Origin: Brucella pseudogrignonensis
GTDB taxonomy: Bacteria > Pseudomonadota > Alphaproteobacteria > Rhizobiales > Rhizobiaceae
Direction of reading: 5' to 3'
DNA: 64,000 bases
Assembly (NCBI RefSeq): GCF_002252525.1
Contig: NZ_NNRM01000006.1
Span: 1-64,000, forward strand
Part shown: positions 16,953 to 25,576 of the stretch, in pieces
Numbering within the stretch: position 1 is the stretch's first letter
How the letters are laid out: every line of letters starts with the position of its first letter
Made by a program: the position numbers and the translations under genes
Notes under the pieces: generated by a model
The model's input: the letters and a program-made list of their open reading frames with translations, nothing else
Databases searched by the model: none
Told to the model about the DNA's origin: nothing

Positions 16953-18272
16953 TCAGCCTGCACGTTCGATACGGATCATCTGTGGCTTGTTGACCAGATG
17001 ATCATCCTTGAGAATTGCTTCAAGAGCTTTCTTCACAGCGGATTCAGTCGTTTCGTGCGTAACGAGGATAACAGTCTTGATGCCGTCACTTACGTCGCTG
17101 TCCATCAAAGGACGTTGAACGATTGACTCAAGCGAAATGTCATTCTCAGCCATACGCTTGGCAATTCCAGCAAATGCACCGATACGATCATAAACCGTCA
17201 GGCGAATGAAATAACCGCCTGCATGTTTGCGCATCTTTGCACGCTTATATGGCTGCAAGGCTTTCGCAGGTGTGCCGAAAACTGGGCCATGCTGGAAGCC
17301 GGGACGGCTTTTGGCAATATCTGCCAGATCGCCGATCACAGCCGATGCCGTGGCATTGCCGCCGGCACCCGGACCGGAAAGCAGCAATTCACCCAGGAGG
17401 TCAGTTTCGATTGCAACTGCATTGGTCACGCCATGGACCTGTGCAATTACTGACGAGGTTGGGACCATGGTCGGATGCACGCGCTGTTCGATACCGGTAT
17501 CGGTCTTCTGCGCAACGCCGAGCAGCTTGATACGATAGCCAAGCTCGTCAGCAGCACGAATATCAGCCAGCGAAATATTGCTGATGCCTTCAAGATAAAT
17601 GTCGTCGGCTGCAATCTGGGTGCCAAATGCAAGGCTTGTAAGCAGCGCAAGTTTGTGCGCCGTATCGTTGCCCTCAATGTCAAAGGTCGGATCAGCTTCG
17701 GCATAACCGAGACGCTGCGCGTCTGCGAGGCAATCTTCAAACGAAATGCCCTCTTCCCACATCCGGGTGAGGATGTAGTTACAGGTGCCGTTCATGATAC
17801 CGTAAACGCGCGAAACCGTGTTGCCGGTCAATGATTCACGCATCGCCTTGATGACGGGAATGCCGCCAGCAACAGCTGCTTCAAAATTGAGAAGAACGCC
17901 CTTCTCTTCGGCAATCTTGGCAAGCGCCACGCCGTGCTTTGCAAGAAGTGCCTTATTGGCAGTCACAACATGATGACCTACACGCAATGCAGCTTCAACA
18001 GCCGTTTTGGCCGGGCCTTCATCACCACCGATCAGCTCAACGAAAACATCAATATTAGCGCTTTTGGCAAGCTCGATTGGATCGTCAAACCATTCAACGC
18101 CATCAAGATCGATACCGCGATCACGAGTGCGGTCGCGTGCGCTCACCGCAGTAACAGTAACTTGCTTGCCGCACTGACGAGTGAGCATTTCGGCCTTGTC
18201 ACGTAGAATACGCAACACCGAAGCACCAACGGTGCCCAGTCCGGCAACGCCGATCCGCAATGCATCACTCAT
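16953..18272 (-). CDS. hom: Homoserine dehydrogenase
   Basis: Reduces aspartate semialdehyde to homoserine with NAD(P)H, feeding threonine, methionine and isoleucine synthesis. The 439-residue protein begins with the Rossmann motif RIGVAGLGTVGASVLRIL and continues with the catalytic core GGDEGPAKTAVEAALRVGHHVVTANKALLAKHG and GIMNGTCNYILTRM...EADPTFDIEGNDTAHKLALL. A C-terminal ACT domain (about residues 355-430, YFIRLTVYDRIGAFAGIAKRMAENDISLESIVQRP) suggests allosteric feedback, classically by threonine. GGAAAG lies nine nt before the ATG. It lies downstream of the aminotransferase gene on the same strand, 90 nt apart. Confidence 0.96.
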   Translation of the reverse strand: MSDALRIGVAGLGTVGASVLRILRDKAEMLTRQCGKQVTVTAVSARDRTRDRGIDLDGVEWFDDPIELAKSANIDVFVELIGGDEGPAKTAVEAALRVGHHVVTANKALLAKHGVALAKIAEEKGVLLNFEAAVAGGIPVIKAMRESLTGNTVSRVYGIMNGTCNYILTRMWEEGISFEDCLADAQRLGYAEADPTFDIEGNDTAHKLALLTSLAFGTQIAADDIYLEGISNISLADIRAADELGYRIKLLGVAQKTDTGIEQRVHPTMVPTSSVIAQVHGVTNAVAIETDLLGELLLSGPGAGGNATASAVIGDLADIAKSRPGFQHGPVFGTPAKALQPYKRAKMRKHAGGYFIRLTVYDRIGAFAGIAKRMAENDISLESIVQRPLMDSDVSDGIKTVILVTHETTESAVKKALEAILKDDHLVNKPQMIRIERAG

Positions 18273-18317
18273 TGTTCTGTCTTTCCGATTCGTTGAATTT
18301 CTATGTGGTGGGAAACA

Positions 18318-18338
18318 AGGGCCGACCAGAAGACGGCC
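18318..18338 (-). terminator. Weak hairpin between the aminotransferase gene and hom
   Basis: GGGCCG and CGGCCC pair around a 9-nt loop, followed on the reverse strand by TTGTTTCC. It may partly separate hom from the upstream aminotransferase transcript. Confidence 0.4.
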
Positions 18339-18362
18339 CCTGCTTTGTCCGGTTAAAATCGC

Positions 18363-19586
18363 TTAACGGCGACCTTCAAGCGGAATGATGTTCTGCACAT
18401 TCTCGTCCTTGGCGGACAGGAAGCGCTTGATGTTACGAGCAGCCTGACGGATGCGGTGTTCGTTCTCGACCAATGCGATACGAACATATTCATCACCGTG
18501 TTCGCCAAAGCCTACGCCCGGCGCAACAGCCACGTCGGCCATTTCAACCAGAAGCTTGGAGAATTCGAGCGAGCCCAGCGCACGGAAACGCTCTGGAATC
18601 GGAACCCATGCGAACATGGTTGCCGCTGGTGGCGGCACATCCCAGCCTGCACGGCCAAAGCTGTCGACCAGCACATCGCGACGCTGCTTATAGACATTCC
18701 GAACATAAGCAATGTCAGTACCGTCGCCGTTAAGTGCTGCGGTTGCTGCAACCTGAATAGGCGTGAATGCACCATAATCCAGATAGGATTTAACGCGCGT
18801 CAGTGCCGCAATCAGGCGTTCATTGCCAACCGCAAAGCCCATGCGCCAGCCCGGCATCGAAAACGTCTTCGACATCGAAGTGAACTCGACAGCAACATCC
18901 ATCGCACCCGGCACTTCAAGAACCGATGGTGGCGGGTTGTTGTCGTCAAAATAGATTTCCGAATAAGCCAGATCCGACAGAATGATCAGATCGTTCTTAC
19001 GCGCGAAATCGACCACATCCTTGTAGAAATCAAGGGTAGCAATATAAGCGGTCGGGTTCGACGGGAAGTTAAGAATAAGCGCGAGCGGCTTTGGAATAGA
19101 ATGCTTGACCGCACGATCCAGCGCACGAATGAAATCCTCATCCGGCTTTGCAGGAATCGAACGGATCACACCACCCGACATGATGAAGCCGAACGAATGA
19201 ATCGGATAGGTTGGATCCGGGCAAAGCACGACATCGCCGGGCGCCGTGATCGCCTGCGCCATATTGGCGAAGCCTTCCTTGGAACCAAGCGTCGCAACGA
19301 CCTGTGTATCCGGGTTGAGCTTCACACCAAAACGACGCGCATAATATTGTGCCTGCGCACGGCGAAGGCCGGGAATGCCCTTCGACGACGAATATCGATG
19401 CGCACGCGGGTCCTGAACAGCTTCGCAAAGCTTGTCGACGATGTTCTTTGGCGTCGGCAGATCAGGATTACCCATTCCGAGATCAATGATGTCGGCTCCA
19501 GCCGCTCGCGCCGATGCCTTCAGGCGATTTACCTGTTCAAAGACATAAGGTGGCAAGCGACGGACTTTATGAAATTCTTCCGACAT
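18363..19586 (-). CDS. Class I/II PLP-dependent aminotransferase (AlaC/DapL-like)
   Basis: A 407-residue fold-type I aminotransferase. The PLP-lysine is in SMSKTFSMPGWRMGF (about residue 240), with NFPSNPTAYIAT and LGMGNPDLPTP as substrate and cofactor elements and EYVRIALVENEHRIRQAARNI near the C-terminus. The N-terminal EEFHKVRRLPPYVFEQVNRLKASAR is typical of the AlaC/YfdZ group, which transaminates alanine-pyruvate or related substrates. Related enzymes are often labelled LL-diaminopimelate aminotransferase. The placement just upstream of hom hints at aspartate-family or methionine-related metabolism. The exact substrate is uncertain. Confidence 0.88.
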   Translation of the reverse strand: MSEEFHKVRRLPPYVFEQVNRLKASARAAGADIIDLGMGNPDLPTPKNIVDKLCEAVQDPRAHRYSSSKGIPGLRRAQAQYYARRFGVKLNPDTQVVATLGSKEGFANMAQAITAPGDVVLCPDPTYPIHSFGFIMSGGVIRSIPAKPDEDFIRALDRAVKHSIPKPLALILNFPSNPTAYIATLDFYKDVVDFARKNDLIILSDLAYSEIYFDDNNPPPSVLEVPGAMDVAVEFTSMSKTFSMPGWRMGFAVGNERLIAALTRVKSYLDYGAFTPIQVAATAALNGDGTDIAYVRNVYKQRRDVLVDSFGRAGWDVPPPAATMFAWVPIPERFRALGSLEFSKLLVEMADVAVAPGVGFGEHGDEYVRIALVENEHRIRQAARNIKRFLSAKDENVQNIIPLEGRR

Positions 19587-19716
19587 GATCCTGTTCCAGA
19601 AGGGAGTTGAATGAAACGGCGCGTATGCGCCGGGTTAGGAGCTATACACCTGTTATCGAATCGGGTCGAGACTTGTTACAGTTCTGCGACGAAGCTTTTA
19701 TAGAAAGAAAAGCCCG

Positions 19717-20061
19717 CTATTCCCCGGCTTCGATCTGCTTGAGGGTGGCGTCTGTTTCTTCCTGCGCCTGTTTGCGCAAAGCAGCAGCCTGAGCTGGCGT
19801 GAGAGCTGCATTGGAAGAACGTGTGGCCGCAAGACGCGTGCGGTCAGAATCAAGGCCGGACATCATCTGCGCCTTCTCTTCGGGCGTAATCTGTGTAGTC
19901 GCAGCTTTTGGCATTCGGCCAAAGGTCGGATAGGTATCGGTGCGCTTGGCACCTTCCTGAGGCGTACCCTGAAACTCAGGCCCACCGGCACAACCCGCGA
20001 GAAGCGCCACGGCTGTTGCTGCCAGCATGAGATTGGCAAACTTCCGTGTGCTTTTGGTCAT
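19717..20061 (-). CDS. Small lipoprotein, function unknown
   Basis: A 114-residue protein with a lipoprotein signal (FANLMLAATAVALLAGCAGG; lipobox LLAGC, lipidated Cys near residue 24). The mature part is hydrophilic (TPEEKAQMMSGLDSDRTRLAATRS) and ends in a helical Ala/Gln-rich segment (LTPAQAAALRKQAQEETDATLKQIEAGE). The lipid anchor places it at the membrane facing the periplasm. I do not recognise a domain. Confidence 0.75.
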   Translation of the reverse strand: MTKSTRKFANLMLAATAVALLAGCAGGPEFQGTPQEGAKRTDTYPTFGRMPKAATTQITPEEKAQMMSGLDSDRTRLAATRSSNAALTPAQAAALRKQAQEETDATLKQIEAGE

Positions 20062-20619
20062 ATGTCCGGTTCCGATCCTGGTGCTCTGAAGACGCTAGTA
20101 CATTACTTAGCGCGTCACAGATAGTATAGTGCGGAATGGATAGCACTAACTCGATGCATCATGTCAACAAGTGAGTTGCGATTGGCTTCATTCCGCGGCG
20201 ACGGATGTATGAATGATAAATAAGTATAACCAAAAATTACAAGCAGTAATATTGTGTTATATCGCTGTAATTGAACGACCTAATAAGCGCTTATGAAACA
20301 CATAGCACTTTCAATAGTTGCGTTTGGCAGTTAAAAATCCTAAAAATTAGTTACTACTTATCACTGAGTGATTTGTATATTCACGCTTAAATGCGCCTAC
20401 ATATGTGGTGTAATCGCTATAAAGTGCTGAAAATCTTGGTTTATCTACCCCGGTACAAATGACCGGTTTCCGTGAGTAAAATCGCCTTCTTTAAAATTGG
20501 CGAGACTCACATGGGGGATTTGATCTCCCGAAACCAGGCGGGCACGGGCTTCCGGTTCGTCAGACTGATAAATCCCGATAAGCTGATAAAACAGCCGGGA
20601 CGTCGAGCTGGAGCAGACA
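20062..20619. other. AT-rich, gene-free region with structured leader
   Basis: About 560 nt without a credible gene, markedly more AT-rich than its surroundings between about 20200 and 20460. It holds a perfect palindrome ATAAGCGCTTAT (20283-20294). From about 20471 a nested hairpin can form: GTGAGT pairs with ACTCAC and CGCC pairs with GGCG inside it, followed by a second small hairpin (GGGGATTTGATCTCCC). These lie in the presumed 5' leader of the peptidase gene. Short ORFs here overlap in several frames and have no ribosome binding sites. Confidence 0.55.
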
Positions 20620-21879
20620 TTGAAATTTGCAGAACCTTCACACCGGAAGACCGGCAGATTGCTGACAAGCAGCGTAGCTTTGCTCGCACTTGTACTCGCA
20701 TCCTGCACATCGACTGGCAACGGCACTTCGCCTTTACAAATGACGAACAACGCCGATGGTTCCATGATTGCTGACACTCTTCAAAGTGCTGCCGATCAGA
20801 CAGCTGCCGCCGAAGTAGCAGCAGACGCAGGTAAGGCTGAAACGAAAAAGGCTGATACAACGACTGAAACGGCGAAAGCCGCGGTCGCCGAAGCAAAGTC
20901 ATCCGATACAGAACAAAAGTCAGCAACAGCAGCGGCAAACGACGCGCAACCGACCCAAGACGGCTCTATTCAGGTTGCAGCTCTCGCACCACAGACGAAA
21001 TCCACTTCCCTCTTTGGCATGTTTGGCAAAAAGCCAGCTGAGCCGCCTGTAAATTCAACAGCGGCGCCCGAAACAACTGAGACTGCAAAACCTGAAGAGG
21101 CAAAAGAGCAGGCTGCAGCACAGGTAGCTAAGCCTACTCCGGAAGAAGCCAAACAAGCCGAAGCGCCAAAACCTGCCGAATCAGAGAAACCTACTCAAGT
21201 GACATCGCTTTTTGGCTCTGCAAAAAATGCCAATGCATATGCAGCGCCCCAGCGCCCCGCCTCAACAGCAAGCCAAGGCAGCATCGCTCGTCTCTTCACC
21301 GATGAATCAGCAAACAGCTCTGGTACGTCGCAGAACAAGAAGCTCGCAGTTATAAGGCCAGCCGGAAAATCGAAGCACGAATATAATTACACCCTCCCTG
21401 GCGTGCGCCCGAACGGCGGCTTCGAGATCAAGCATCGCAAGAGCATCTATGACGACAGCGATATCGATGCGAACGAATATGACGATTACGCATCTGTTCA
21501 GCTAGCATCGGCACCGGGTCTTGCGCGGCTCGCACCAAATGGCCTGAAGGTTCAGCGCGAAACAGTCGATGTTGCCTGCCTTAAGCCTCAGCTTGTCACT
21601 ATGCTGAAGACCATGGAACGGCATTTCCGCAAGCCTGTCATGGTCACTTCCGGCTATCGTAGCCCGTCCTACAATCGCAAGGTCAATGGCGCACGCAAAT
21701 CGCTTCACATGATTTGTGCAGCGGCCGACATTCAGATCGATGGTGTTTCAAAGCATGAAATCGCCCGCTATGCGCGCAACATGACAGGCCGCGGCGGTGT
21801 CGGCACCTATTGCCATACAACCTCAGTCCACGTCGATGTAGGTCCGGAACGTGACTGGAACTGGAGCTGTAAAAAGTAA
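20620..21879 (+). CDS. Lipoprotein peptidase, M15 family (YcbK/DUF882-like)
   Basis: A 419-residue exported protein. The N-terminus ends in a lipobox (LLALVLASCTS, Cys near residue 29). Residues about 45-230 are low-complexity, rich in Ala, Glu, Lys, Thr and Pro, and likely span the periplasm. The C-terminal 130 residues form a peptidase M15 domain, with VTSGYRSPSYNRKVNGA, the zinc motif SLHMICAAADIQIDG and the second His in VHVDVG. Such domains cut murein peptides. Translation starts at TTG, supported by GGAG six nt upstream and by the signal sequence that follows. A clear terminator lies 13 nt past the stop. Confidence 0.85.
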   Translation: MKFAEPSHRKTGRLLTSSVALLALVLASCTSTGNGTSPLQMTNNADGSMIADTLQSAADQTAAAEVAADAGKAETKKADTTTETAKAAVAEAKSSDTEQKSATAAANDAQPTQDGSIQVAALAPQTKSTSLFGMFGKKPAEPPVNSTAAPETTETAKPEEAKEQAAAQVAKPTPEEAKQAEAPKPAESEKPTQVTSLFGSAKNANAYAAPQRPASTASQGSIARLFTDESANSSGTSQNKKLAVIRPAGKSKHEYNYTLPGVRPNGGFEIKHRKSIYDDSDIDANEYDDYASVQLASAPGLARLAPNGLKVQRETVDVACLKPQLVTMLKTMERHFRKPVMVTSGYRSPSYNRKVNGARKSLHMICAAADIQIDGVSKHEIARYARNMTGRGGVGTYCHTTSVHVDVGPERDWNWSCKK

Positions 21880-21891
21880 TCACAGCAAATC

Positions 21892-21918
21892 AAGCCGGAC
21901 CAAAAGTCCGGCTTTTTT
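21892..21918 (+). terminator. Intrinsic terminator of the M15 peptidase gene
   Basis: AAGCCGGAC/GTCCGGCTT with a CAAAA loop is followed by TTTTTTG. Confidence 0.92.
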
Positions 21919-22062
21919 GTTATTTTTCATATAGTTGCCAGATTCCCCACTCCGCTTTTCCAGAAGAAAACGACAATCAGACGAGTTTTTTTTAGAAAAG
22001 TTATATTAAGGGCTTGCGAGTCAGGATCTTCCTGAATATAAGCCCACTCACACCAGCAACAG

Positions 22063-22137
22063 GCGCCCATCGTCTAGCGGTTAGGACAGCGCCCTTTCAC
22101 GGCGCAGACAGGGGTTCGATTCCCCTTGGGCGTACCA
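22063..22137 (+). tRNA. tRNA-Glu (anticodon TTC)
   Basis: A 75-nt cloverleaf including encoded CCA. Acceptor GCGCCCA pairs with TGGGCGT (one G-U), the anticodon loop CTTTCAC gives TTC, and the T-arm GGGGTTCGATTCCCC is perfect. No integrase or attachment-site duplication is seen next to it. Confidence 0.97.
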
Positions 22138-22245
22138 CTTGCTGGTTTTGTTTTTCTCCCGAAAAGTTGATATCTTGGTAAGTGACATAGCTTCGACAGC
22201 AATGTTACGCACTGTCCGTAAAACTTGAAAATGGACAGCAAGATT

Positions 22246-22530
22246 ATGGCTAAAACCAAAGCAATCGTACCGACCGCCCATGCCAGTCGCTATTTACAGC
22301 AGCTGTGCAAACATTGGGCTCATAAATTCACTGTTGAATTCACACCCGAGCATGGTCGAATCGATCTTGGCGAGAATCGCTTGGTTCTGATGGACGCTAA
22401 TCCGGAAAATCTCGTCGCAACGGTCGAGGCACCTGAAGAAAGCCTCTCTCAAATGGAAGACGTCGTCGCAAGCCACATCGTGCGCTTTGCGTTCCGCGAA
22501 GAACTGGTCTTCAACTGGGTGAAGGAATAG
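22246..22530 (+). CDS. DUF2218 family protein
   Basis: A 94-residue protein consisting of one DUF2218 domain (VPTAHASRYLQQLCKHWAHK ... LSQMEDVVASHIVRFAFREE). The same domain occurs at the N-terminus of the siderophore-interacting protein at 32997-34106 in this window. It is commonly found with iron-siderophore reductases, so a role in iron handling is possible but unproven. The ATG at 22246 (MAKTKAIV) is chosen; ATG at 22231 and TTG at 22225 are in-frame alternatives. It lies about 110 nt downstream of tRNA-Glu. Confidence 0.82.
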   Translation: MAKTKAIVPTAHASRYLQQLCKHWAHKFTVEFTPEHGRIDLGENRLVLMDANPENLVATVEAPEESLSQMEDVVASHIVRFAFREELVFNWVKE

Positions 22531-22663
22531 GCGCTTTGGCGCCCGTTCAACCCTCCGATAAATTGCCCGCAAATTGCCCCGAATAGCCATCTTCACATCA
22601 CATTGCGGGCTAAATCTCACGCAAAATTCTCACCAACACAGAGATGATTTGGTGGTGGTGAAG

Positions 22664-22777
22664 ATGACCAGTGAAACAAGAACAACACTGACACTGCTCA
22701 GTGCAGGCCTTATTGCAGCAATGCTTGTGCTCGGCGCAGATATGAGCTGGGCGGACGTCGCCAAGGTACTGTTCTGA
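22664..22777 (+). CDS. Possible small membrane peptide
   Basis: A 37-codon frame (MTSETRTTLTLLSAGLIAAM, ending ADMSWADVAKVLF) with one hydrophobic segment and GGTGAAG before the ATG. The surrounding frame to 22574 has no start signal. It looks protein-like but is too short to be sure; there is no recognised family. Confidence 0.4.
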   Translation: MTSETRTTLTLLSAGLIAAMLVLGADMSWADVAKVLF

Positions 22778-22828
22778 TACTCCTTCGCACATACTTGCAA
22801 CAAAGCAATCATGAGCCTACACCGGCTC

Positions 22829-23530
22829 ATGCTTTTCCAAACCTCCCTTGTCACCGGTCGCTTAGAGCGGCGCTATAAAAGGTTTCTCGCCGACGTCACG
22901 CTCGACGATGGGCGCTTCATCACCGCATCGGTTCCCAACACTGGTTCCATGCTCGGATTGACTGCTCCCGGCTCCCGCGTCTGGTTGAGCGTCTCAGACG
23001 CCCCTCACCGCAAATATCCACATACGTTGCAGATCGTTGAAGCAGACAACACACTGGTCGGCGTCAATACCGGACTCCCAAACAAGATTGCGGAAGAAGC
23101 CATTCTTTCAGGCATGATTCCCGATCTTAAAAACTACGGGCTTCTCAAACGCGAACAGAAATATGGCAAAAACTCGCGGATCGACATTCTACTTGATGAA
23201 GGTGAGCAACCCCGCGCCTATGTCGAAGTGAAAAATGTCCACTTCATCCGCACACCTTCCCTTGCCGAATTTCCCGATACTGTCACCGCGCGCGGTGCAA
23301 AACATCTTGATGAACTTGTTGATGTCGTATCCGCTGGATATCGGGGCGTGATGGTGTTTATTATCCAGCGAAGCGATTGCAACAGATTCAGCATCTCAGG
23401 CGATCTTGATCCGGCTTATGCCCGCGCATTTGAACGCGCACGAGCGGCCGGGGTTGAGGCTTGGGCCATTCGATGCCAAATAACAGAAAATGGCATCACC
23501 GCTGAAACTCTGGTGCCTATTGAATACTGA
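22829..23530 (+). CDS. sfsA: SfsA family DNA/RNA nuclease-like protein
   Basis: A 233-residue SfsA protein. The N-terminal OB-like part ([35 protein letters not shown]) is followed by the nuclease-like domain with RIDILLDEG...[14 protein letters not shown] and [16 protein letters not shown]. SfsA was named for sugar-fermentation stimulation in E. coli, where it may bind DNA. The ATG at 22829 ([11 protein letters not shown]) gives the family's usual N-terminus; 22811 is an alternative. The protein ends at PIEY where a repeat element supplies the stop codon, so its C-terminus may be slightly altered relative to relatives. Confidence 0.9.
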   Translation: MLFQTSLVTGRLERRYKRFLADVTLDDGRFITASVPNTGSMLGLTAPGSRVWLSVSDAPHRKYPHTLQIVEADNTLVGVNTGLPNKIAEEAILSGMIPDLKNYGLLKREQKYGKNSRIDILLDEGEQPRAYVEVKNVHFIRTPSLAEFPDTVTARGAKHLDELVDVVSAGYRGVMVFIIQRSDCNRFSISGDLDPAYARAFERARAAGVEAWAIRCQITENGITAETLVPIEY

Positions 23531-23600
23531 GCGCATCTCGAATTGTTTAAAACGGTTTCCGGGCAGCGCATGCGTAAGAATAAATGATTAGAGCGCCGGT
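23528..23600. repeat. Dispersed hairpin repeat, degenerate copy at the end of sfsA
   Basis: TGAGCGCATCTCG begins at the sfsA stop codon and continues through AAACGGTTTCCGGGCAGCGCATGCGTAAGAATAAAT, split here as GAGCGCATC ... ACGGTTTCCGG ... GCATGCGTAA. The order of elements matches the copies at 25264 and 54037. It lies between sfsA and map. Confidence 0.55.
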
Positions 23601-23644
23601 CTGATAAAAACGGATTTTAAAGCGCTTGAGAAAGACGGATCGAA

Positions 23645-24472
23645 ATGGTGACTTATATCGAAGCGACGAGCGCACCGATGAAATATACTGGGCAGATCAG
23701 GCTCTATGGCCAGGACGCCTTTGAAGGTATGCGCAAGGTCTGTAACCTCACCGCTCGTTGCCTTGATGCATTGAATGACATTGTAAAGCCGGGCGTCACG
23801 ACCAATGAAATCGACCGCTTTGTGTTCGAGTTCGGTATGGATAACGGCGCCTTCCCGGCGACACTTAATTATCGCGGTTATACAAAATCGACCTGTACCT
23901 CAATCAATCACGTTGTTTGCCACGGTATTCCGGACGATAAGCCTCTACGTGAAGGCGACATCGTCAATATCGACGTCACCTATCTGCTCGACGGCTGGCA
24001 CGGCGATTCCAGCCGCATGTATGCGGTGGGTGAAATCAAGCGTGCGGCAGAGCGCCTGCTGGAAGTTACCTATGAGAGCCTGCTGCGCGGCATTGCTGCG
24101 GTAAAACCCGGTGCAAAAACCGGCGCAATTGGTGAAGCTATCCAAACCTATGCTGAAGGCGAGCGCTGCTCTGTAGTGCGCGATTTTTGCGGCCACGGCG
24201 TTGGTCAGCTTTTCCATGATGCACCGAACATTCTGCATTATGGCACTGTCAACGAAGGCGTCGAAATCAAGGAAGGCATGATCTTCACGATCGAGCCAAT
24301 GATCAATCTGGGCAAGCCGGGCGTGAAAGTGCTGTCGGATGGTTGGACGGCAGTTACACGCGACCGTTCGCTGACGGCACAATACGAACACACTGTCGGC
24401 GTTACTAAAGATGGCTGTGAAATATTCACACTGTCACCAAAGAATGTTTTTGGCCCGCCATCCATGCGGTAA
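23645..24472 (+). CDS. map: Type I methionine aminopeptidase
   Basis: Removes the initiator methionine from new proteins. The 275-residue enzyme has the five metal ligands of the pita-bread fold: Asp in VNIDVTYLLDGWHGDSSRMY (two Asp), His in GHGVGQLFHDAPNILHYG, Glu in FTIEPMINLG and Glu in TAQYEHTVGVTKDG. The N-terminal KYTGQIRLYGQDAFEGMRKVCNLTA is typical of the alphaproteobacterial form. It is followed 46 nt later by radC on the same strand. Confidence 0.96.
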   Translation: MVTYIEATSAPMKYTGQIRLYGQDAFEGMRKVCNLTARCLDALNDIVKPGVTTNEIDRFVFEFGMDNGAFPATLNYRGYTKSTCTSINHVVCHGIPDDKPLREGDIVNIDVTYLLDGWHGDSSRMYAVGEIKRAAERLLEVTYESLLRGIAAVKPGAKTGAIGEAIQTYAEGERCSVVRDFCGHGVGQLFHDAPNILHYGTVNEGVEIKEGMIFTIEPMINLGKPGVKVLSDGWTAVTRDRSLTAQYEHTVGVTKDGCEIFTLSPKNVFGPPSMR

Positions 24473-24518
24473 GCGTAATTAAATATTGTCTGTCTGTTTC
24501 TGCGGGGGTTTAAACAGA

Positions 24519-25268
24519 ATGGCACCGAAAGATAAAAAAACGGGGAGTTTAGACCTCCCCGGATTCAATGAAGGCATTCAGATCGGCCTGCGGCTCGAAA
24601 AACCGCACCATTTGGGCCACCGTGACAGGCTTCGCCAGCGTTTCAAGGCGGCATCAGATGCGCTCGCGGACTATGAATTGCTCGAACTTCTTCTGTTCCG
24701 CGTTATTCCGCGGGCCGACACCAAGCCGATCGCAAAGTCTTTACTTACCCGTTTTGGCTCTCTCGCCGAAGTTCTTGGTGCACCCGAAAAACTTATTGCC
24801 GAAACGCCGGGCGTTGGCCCTTCCATAGCGCTTGAACTCAAAATAGTTGAGGCAATAGCCAAACGTTCCGCACGTAGCATGGTGATGGAGCGCGAAGTGT
24901 TAGGCTCATGGAGCCAAGTAATCGCATACTGCACGACCGCAATGGCCTATGAAACGCGAGAGCAGTTCCGCGTGCTTTTCCTCGACAAGAAAAATCGCCT
25001 CATCGCAGACGAAGTGCAGCAACAGGGAACGGTCGATCACACGCCAGTCTATCCGCGCGAGGTCGTACGACGAGCACTGGAGCTTTCTGCAACCGCGATA
25101 ATCGTCGTTCACAATCATCCGTCTGGCGATCCGACACCATCGCGGGCTGACATCGACATGACGAAACTTCTGATCGATGCGGCCAAAGCTTTGAGTATCT
25201 CGATCCACGACCACATCATTATCGGCAAGCACGGTCATATCAGTATGCGAGGCCTGAAACTGATTTAG
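24519..25268 (+). CDS. radC: RadC/MPN-domain protein
   Basis: A 249-residue protein with an N-terminal helix-hairpin-helix part ([40 protein letters not shown]) and a C-terminal JAMM/MPN+ domain whose metal motif is [23 protein letters not shown], with the upstream Glu in EVLGSWSQV. The MPN domain suggests metal-dependent hydrolysis; the historic link to DNA repair is weak. The ATG at 24519 is preferred over TTG at 24486. Its stop codon TAG is the first part of a dispersed repeat. Confidence 0.92.
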   Translation: MAPKDKKTGSLDLPGFNEGIQIGLRLEKPHHLGHRDRLRQRFKAASDALADYELLELLLFRVIPRADTKPIAKSLLTRFGSLAEVLGAPEKLIAETPGVGPSIALELKIVEAIAKRSARSMVMEREVLGSWSQVIAYCTTAMAYETREQFRVLFLDKKNRLIADEVQQQGTVDHTPVYPREVVRRALELSATAIIVVHNHPSGDPTPSRADIDMTKLLIDAAKALSISIHDHIIIGKHGHISMRGLKLI

Positions 25269-25372
25269 AGCGCATCCCTAAAAGTGCGGCGCGGTTTTCG
25301 GAAAAAGATGCGCGTAGAAACAAATGAACAGTGCATTTCCAATAACTCAATCAAAACTGGAAATGCTCTATT
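25264..25372. repeat. Dispersed hairpin repeat, best copy
   Basis: TTTAGAGCGCATCCC, AAAAGTGCGGCGCGGTTTTC and AGATGCGCGTAGAAACAAAT match the inverted copy at 54037-54096 almost base for base. The 3' part adds a hairpin with arms GCATTTCCA and TGGAAATGC (25334-25368). The repeat starts inside the radC stop codon. Such palindromic intergenic repeats are common in Rhizobiales. Confidence 0.8.
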
Positions 25373-25382
25373 CTCGGACCTG

Positions 25383-25399
25383 TGAATGGTTACCATTCA
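25383..25399. promoter_or_regulatory. 17-bp palindrome upstream of the omp gene
   Basis: TGAATGGTTACCATTCA has perfect 7-bp arms around TTA, a classic operator shape. It lies about 180 nt before the omp start codon. The rest of 25400-25576 has a GGGGC/GCCCC hairpin in the presumed leader and a GGAG ribosome binding site. Confidence 0.5.
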
Positions 25400-25576
25400 T
25401 TAAGCATATGAACGGAAACGCGGGCTTACCTCTACAAATTAGCTCGAATTTTCTTAAATTTAGACACAATCACAAGCGACGAAGCGAATAGTTCAAGGGG
25501 CTTCAAATCCGCCCCTGTCATAAGAGTTAAAGTATATTTCTCGTCAGCGTTTTCGGCGGGAAAACTGGAGTAAAAA

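Noticed and set aside
18456-19610. Long plus-strand frame of 384 codons
   Set aside because: It lies antisense to the aminotransferase gene; the Arg/His/Ile-rich translation has no domain and reflects codon bias of the opposite strand.
20445-20938. Several overlapping short frames upstream of the M15 peptidase
   Set aside because: Overlapping frames on both strands, no start signals, and they conflict with the TTG start that yields a proper lipoprotein signal.
22063-22137. tRNA-Glu as a possible integration site
   Set aside because: No integrase, no direct repeat of the tRNA 3' end downstream, and ordinary core genes follow.
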